Part shown: piece by piece, positions 62,701 to 64,000 of the stretch | Layout of the letters: every line of letters starts with the position of its first letter | Numbering within the stretch: the first letter of the stretch is position 1 | Position numbers and translations under genes: made by a program | Notes under the pieces: model-generated | Seen by the model: the letters and a program-made list of their open reading frames with translations, nothing else | Database searches by the model: none | What the model was told of the DNA's origin: nothing | NCBI GenBank assembly: GCA_017165825.1 | Contig: CM029369.1 | Span: forward strand, 10,987,341-11,051,340 | Direction of reading: 5' to 3' | Source: Hepsetus odoe | Taxonomy: Eukaryota > Chordata > Actinopteri > Characiformes > Hepsetidae | DNA length: 64,000 nt

Positions 62701-64000
62701 GCATTCATACCTACACAAGTATTAAGGTCATACAACAGTAGTGATTTATAGCTGTAGCTGTACTGAGACACATGGAGCATTATATCCTTGCTAGAATACT
62801 ATCCTGCAAAACAGTAATTCCCCAGTTCCTGATTAAGAGAAGAACAAGAGCATTTAAGCAAGCTATAGTTGATAACGTGGTTTTTTTTACTTAATTAATG
62901 CAAATATCCTGACATTGAACAATATTTTAATGCATTTTCTCAGTTCTGTCTACTACTTCATTGAGGAAGTTTAGTGCTGCTGTGCAGTTCCTTTACTATA
63001 AACATGCCAAGATTTGAGTAGCAGAGAGGACTACAAATGAGTATATTTGAGGGACAGCTCAGGTTGGACGTTTTGGAGACAAAGTTAAAGAAGCAAGGCT
63101 GCATTGGTTTGGACATGTCCAGAGGAGAGACGAGGAATATATTAAGAGGCGAATGTTAAAAGATCCTCCTGCCAGGAAAGAGGAGAAGAGGAAGGACAAA
63201 GAGGGGGTTTATGGATGTGGCGAGACAGGACATACAGGGGGTCGGGTTGAATGAGGAAGATGCAGAGGACAGGAAGAAATGGAAACAGATGATCCACAGT
63301 GGCTGAAAGTGTGCCTTTAAGATTGCTATGTAAATGATCTCTGCTCTGATTGGCTCCTTGATATTACGCCTTATTCAGATAGCACTCTATAAATTCACTG
63401 TGGATTGGCGCAGCTAAACTGCGGCCAATTTTTGTAAAATGAGGCTGTATTTGCTGATTAATTAGACTGACTTGGTGAAGAATCAGCTCGATTTAACCTT
63501 TTTTTTTTTTTAATCTCAAGAAAACCTGTCAGATTTATTCTGCATGATATGGGCACTTGAAGTAGTTTTGTTCCTGCATTCCACCAGCCTGACTTGTTTG
63601 TCTTTGTCCCCATTCTCCATCCTTCACTCACTTTCCCTCTCTTGCAAACACTAGTGCTTTAAAAGGATCCTGGGCAAGACTACTGATCTAGAAAATTACT
63701 AGACTTTCCAAGCACAAGAGAAGATTGTTCGAAGGAGTACAATGGAAAAGGTGAGACGAGGGGGAAGGCAGCCGGAGGGAGTGAAAACACAAATCAGCAG
63801 GCATCTCAACGGGTGGAGGTTTTGTGCCCTAATACTGTATCAAAGGCTCGAGTACACTGTATGAGGGCTTCTGCTGATTAGCGGCTACAATAAAAACTGA
63901 GAGAGATATTATTCCCTTTCTAGCTGAGGCCTTAGGGAGCCAGGAGCCGGCATCGCTTCTGCAGCTGAAACAACCTCATGATCAGCCATGTCTGCTTACA
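59720..64000. other. fam117b intron 1, 3' part
   Basis: Contains the LINE fragment at 63,041. I looked for the expected GC-rich exon 1 (with Gly/Ser-rich start) and did not find it, so it should be past 64,000. Confidence 0.6.
63041..63304 (+). mobile_element. second copy of the same LINE C-terminal fragment
   Basis: On + it reads LHWFGHVQRRDEEYIKRRML, then shifts frame and carries GAAGATGCAGAGGACAGGAA as in the 19.3-kb copy. It stops where the coding part ends, without the 3' UTR. Located in fam117b intron 1. Confidence 0.75.

Overview
This is a window of vertebrate nuclear DNA, almost certainly from a teleost fish. Genes are split into short GT-AG exons, most of the sequence is intron or intergenic DNA, microsatellites are dense, and the mobile elements are types common in teleosts: tRNA-derived SINEs, non-LTR retrotransposon pieces and Tc1/mariner relics. 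I see no bacterial, viral or organellar features. An otophysan (characin, catfish or cyprinid relative) is my guess from the repeats and is not proved.

Left part (1-13,674, + strand): the 3' portion of a gene I identify as the fish KIAA2012 homologue. Fourteen coding exons can be chained with every splice phase agreeing, giving about 830 residues and a stop at 13,672-13,674. The 5' exons lie before the window. The protein is low-complexity and Ser/Lys-rich, then a long charged coiled coil, then a short conserved tail. Two exons carry in-frame tandem repeats.

Middle part (13.7-28.9 kb): at 15.9-18.0 kb on the - strand lie decayed but collinear exons of CARF (calcium-responsive transcription factor, ALS2CR8), with in-frame stops and frameshifts. 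I call it an unprocessed pseudogene. About 4 kb upstream of it in its own orientation, at 21.84-22.04 kb, is an isolated CpG island with a GC-box array, possibly the old CARF promoter. Around these are a 5'-truncated LINE with a recognisable reverse transcriptase (20.2-21.5 kb), another LINE's C-terminal end (19.3-19.9 kb), and SINEs.

Right part (28,981-64,000, - strand): FAM117B (ALS2CR13). Seven coding exons, matching exons 2-8 of the human gene by my recollection, occupy 28,981-59,719. All phases agree and give 379 residues to the stop. The GC-rich first exon is beyond the right edge. The introns hold most of the repeats.

KIAA2012, FAM117B and CARF are neighbours on human 2q33, so the content is a conserved syntenic block in which CARF seems to have died here. 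I found no new multi-gene system. The most interesting items are the CARF corpse with its orphan CpG island, the coding minisatellites in KIAA2012, FAM117B exons bordered by long (CT)n tracts, and a SINE copy sharing its 3' tail with a LINE fragment 3.4 kb away.
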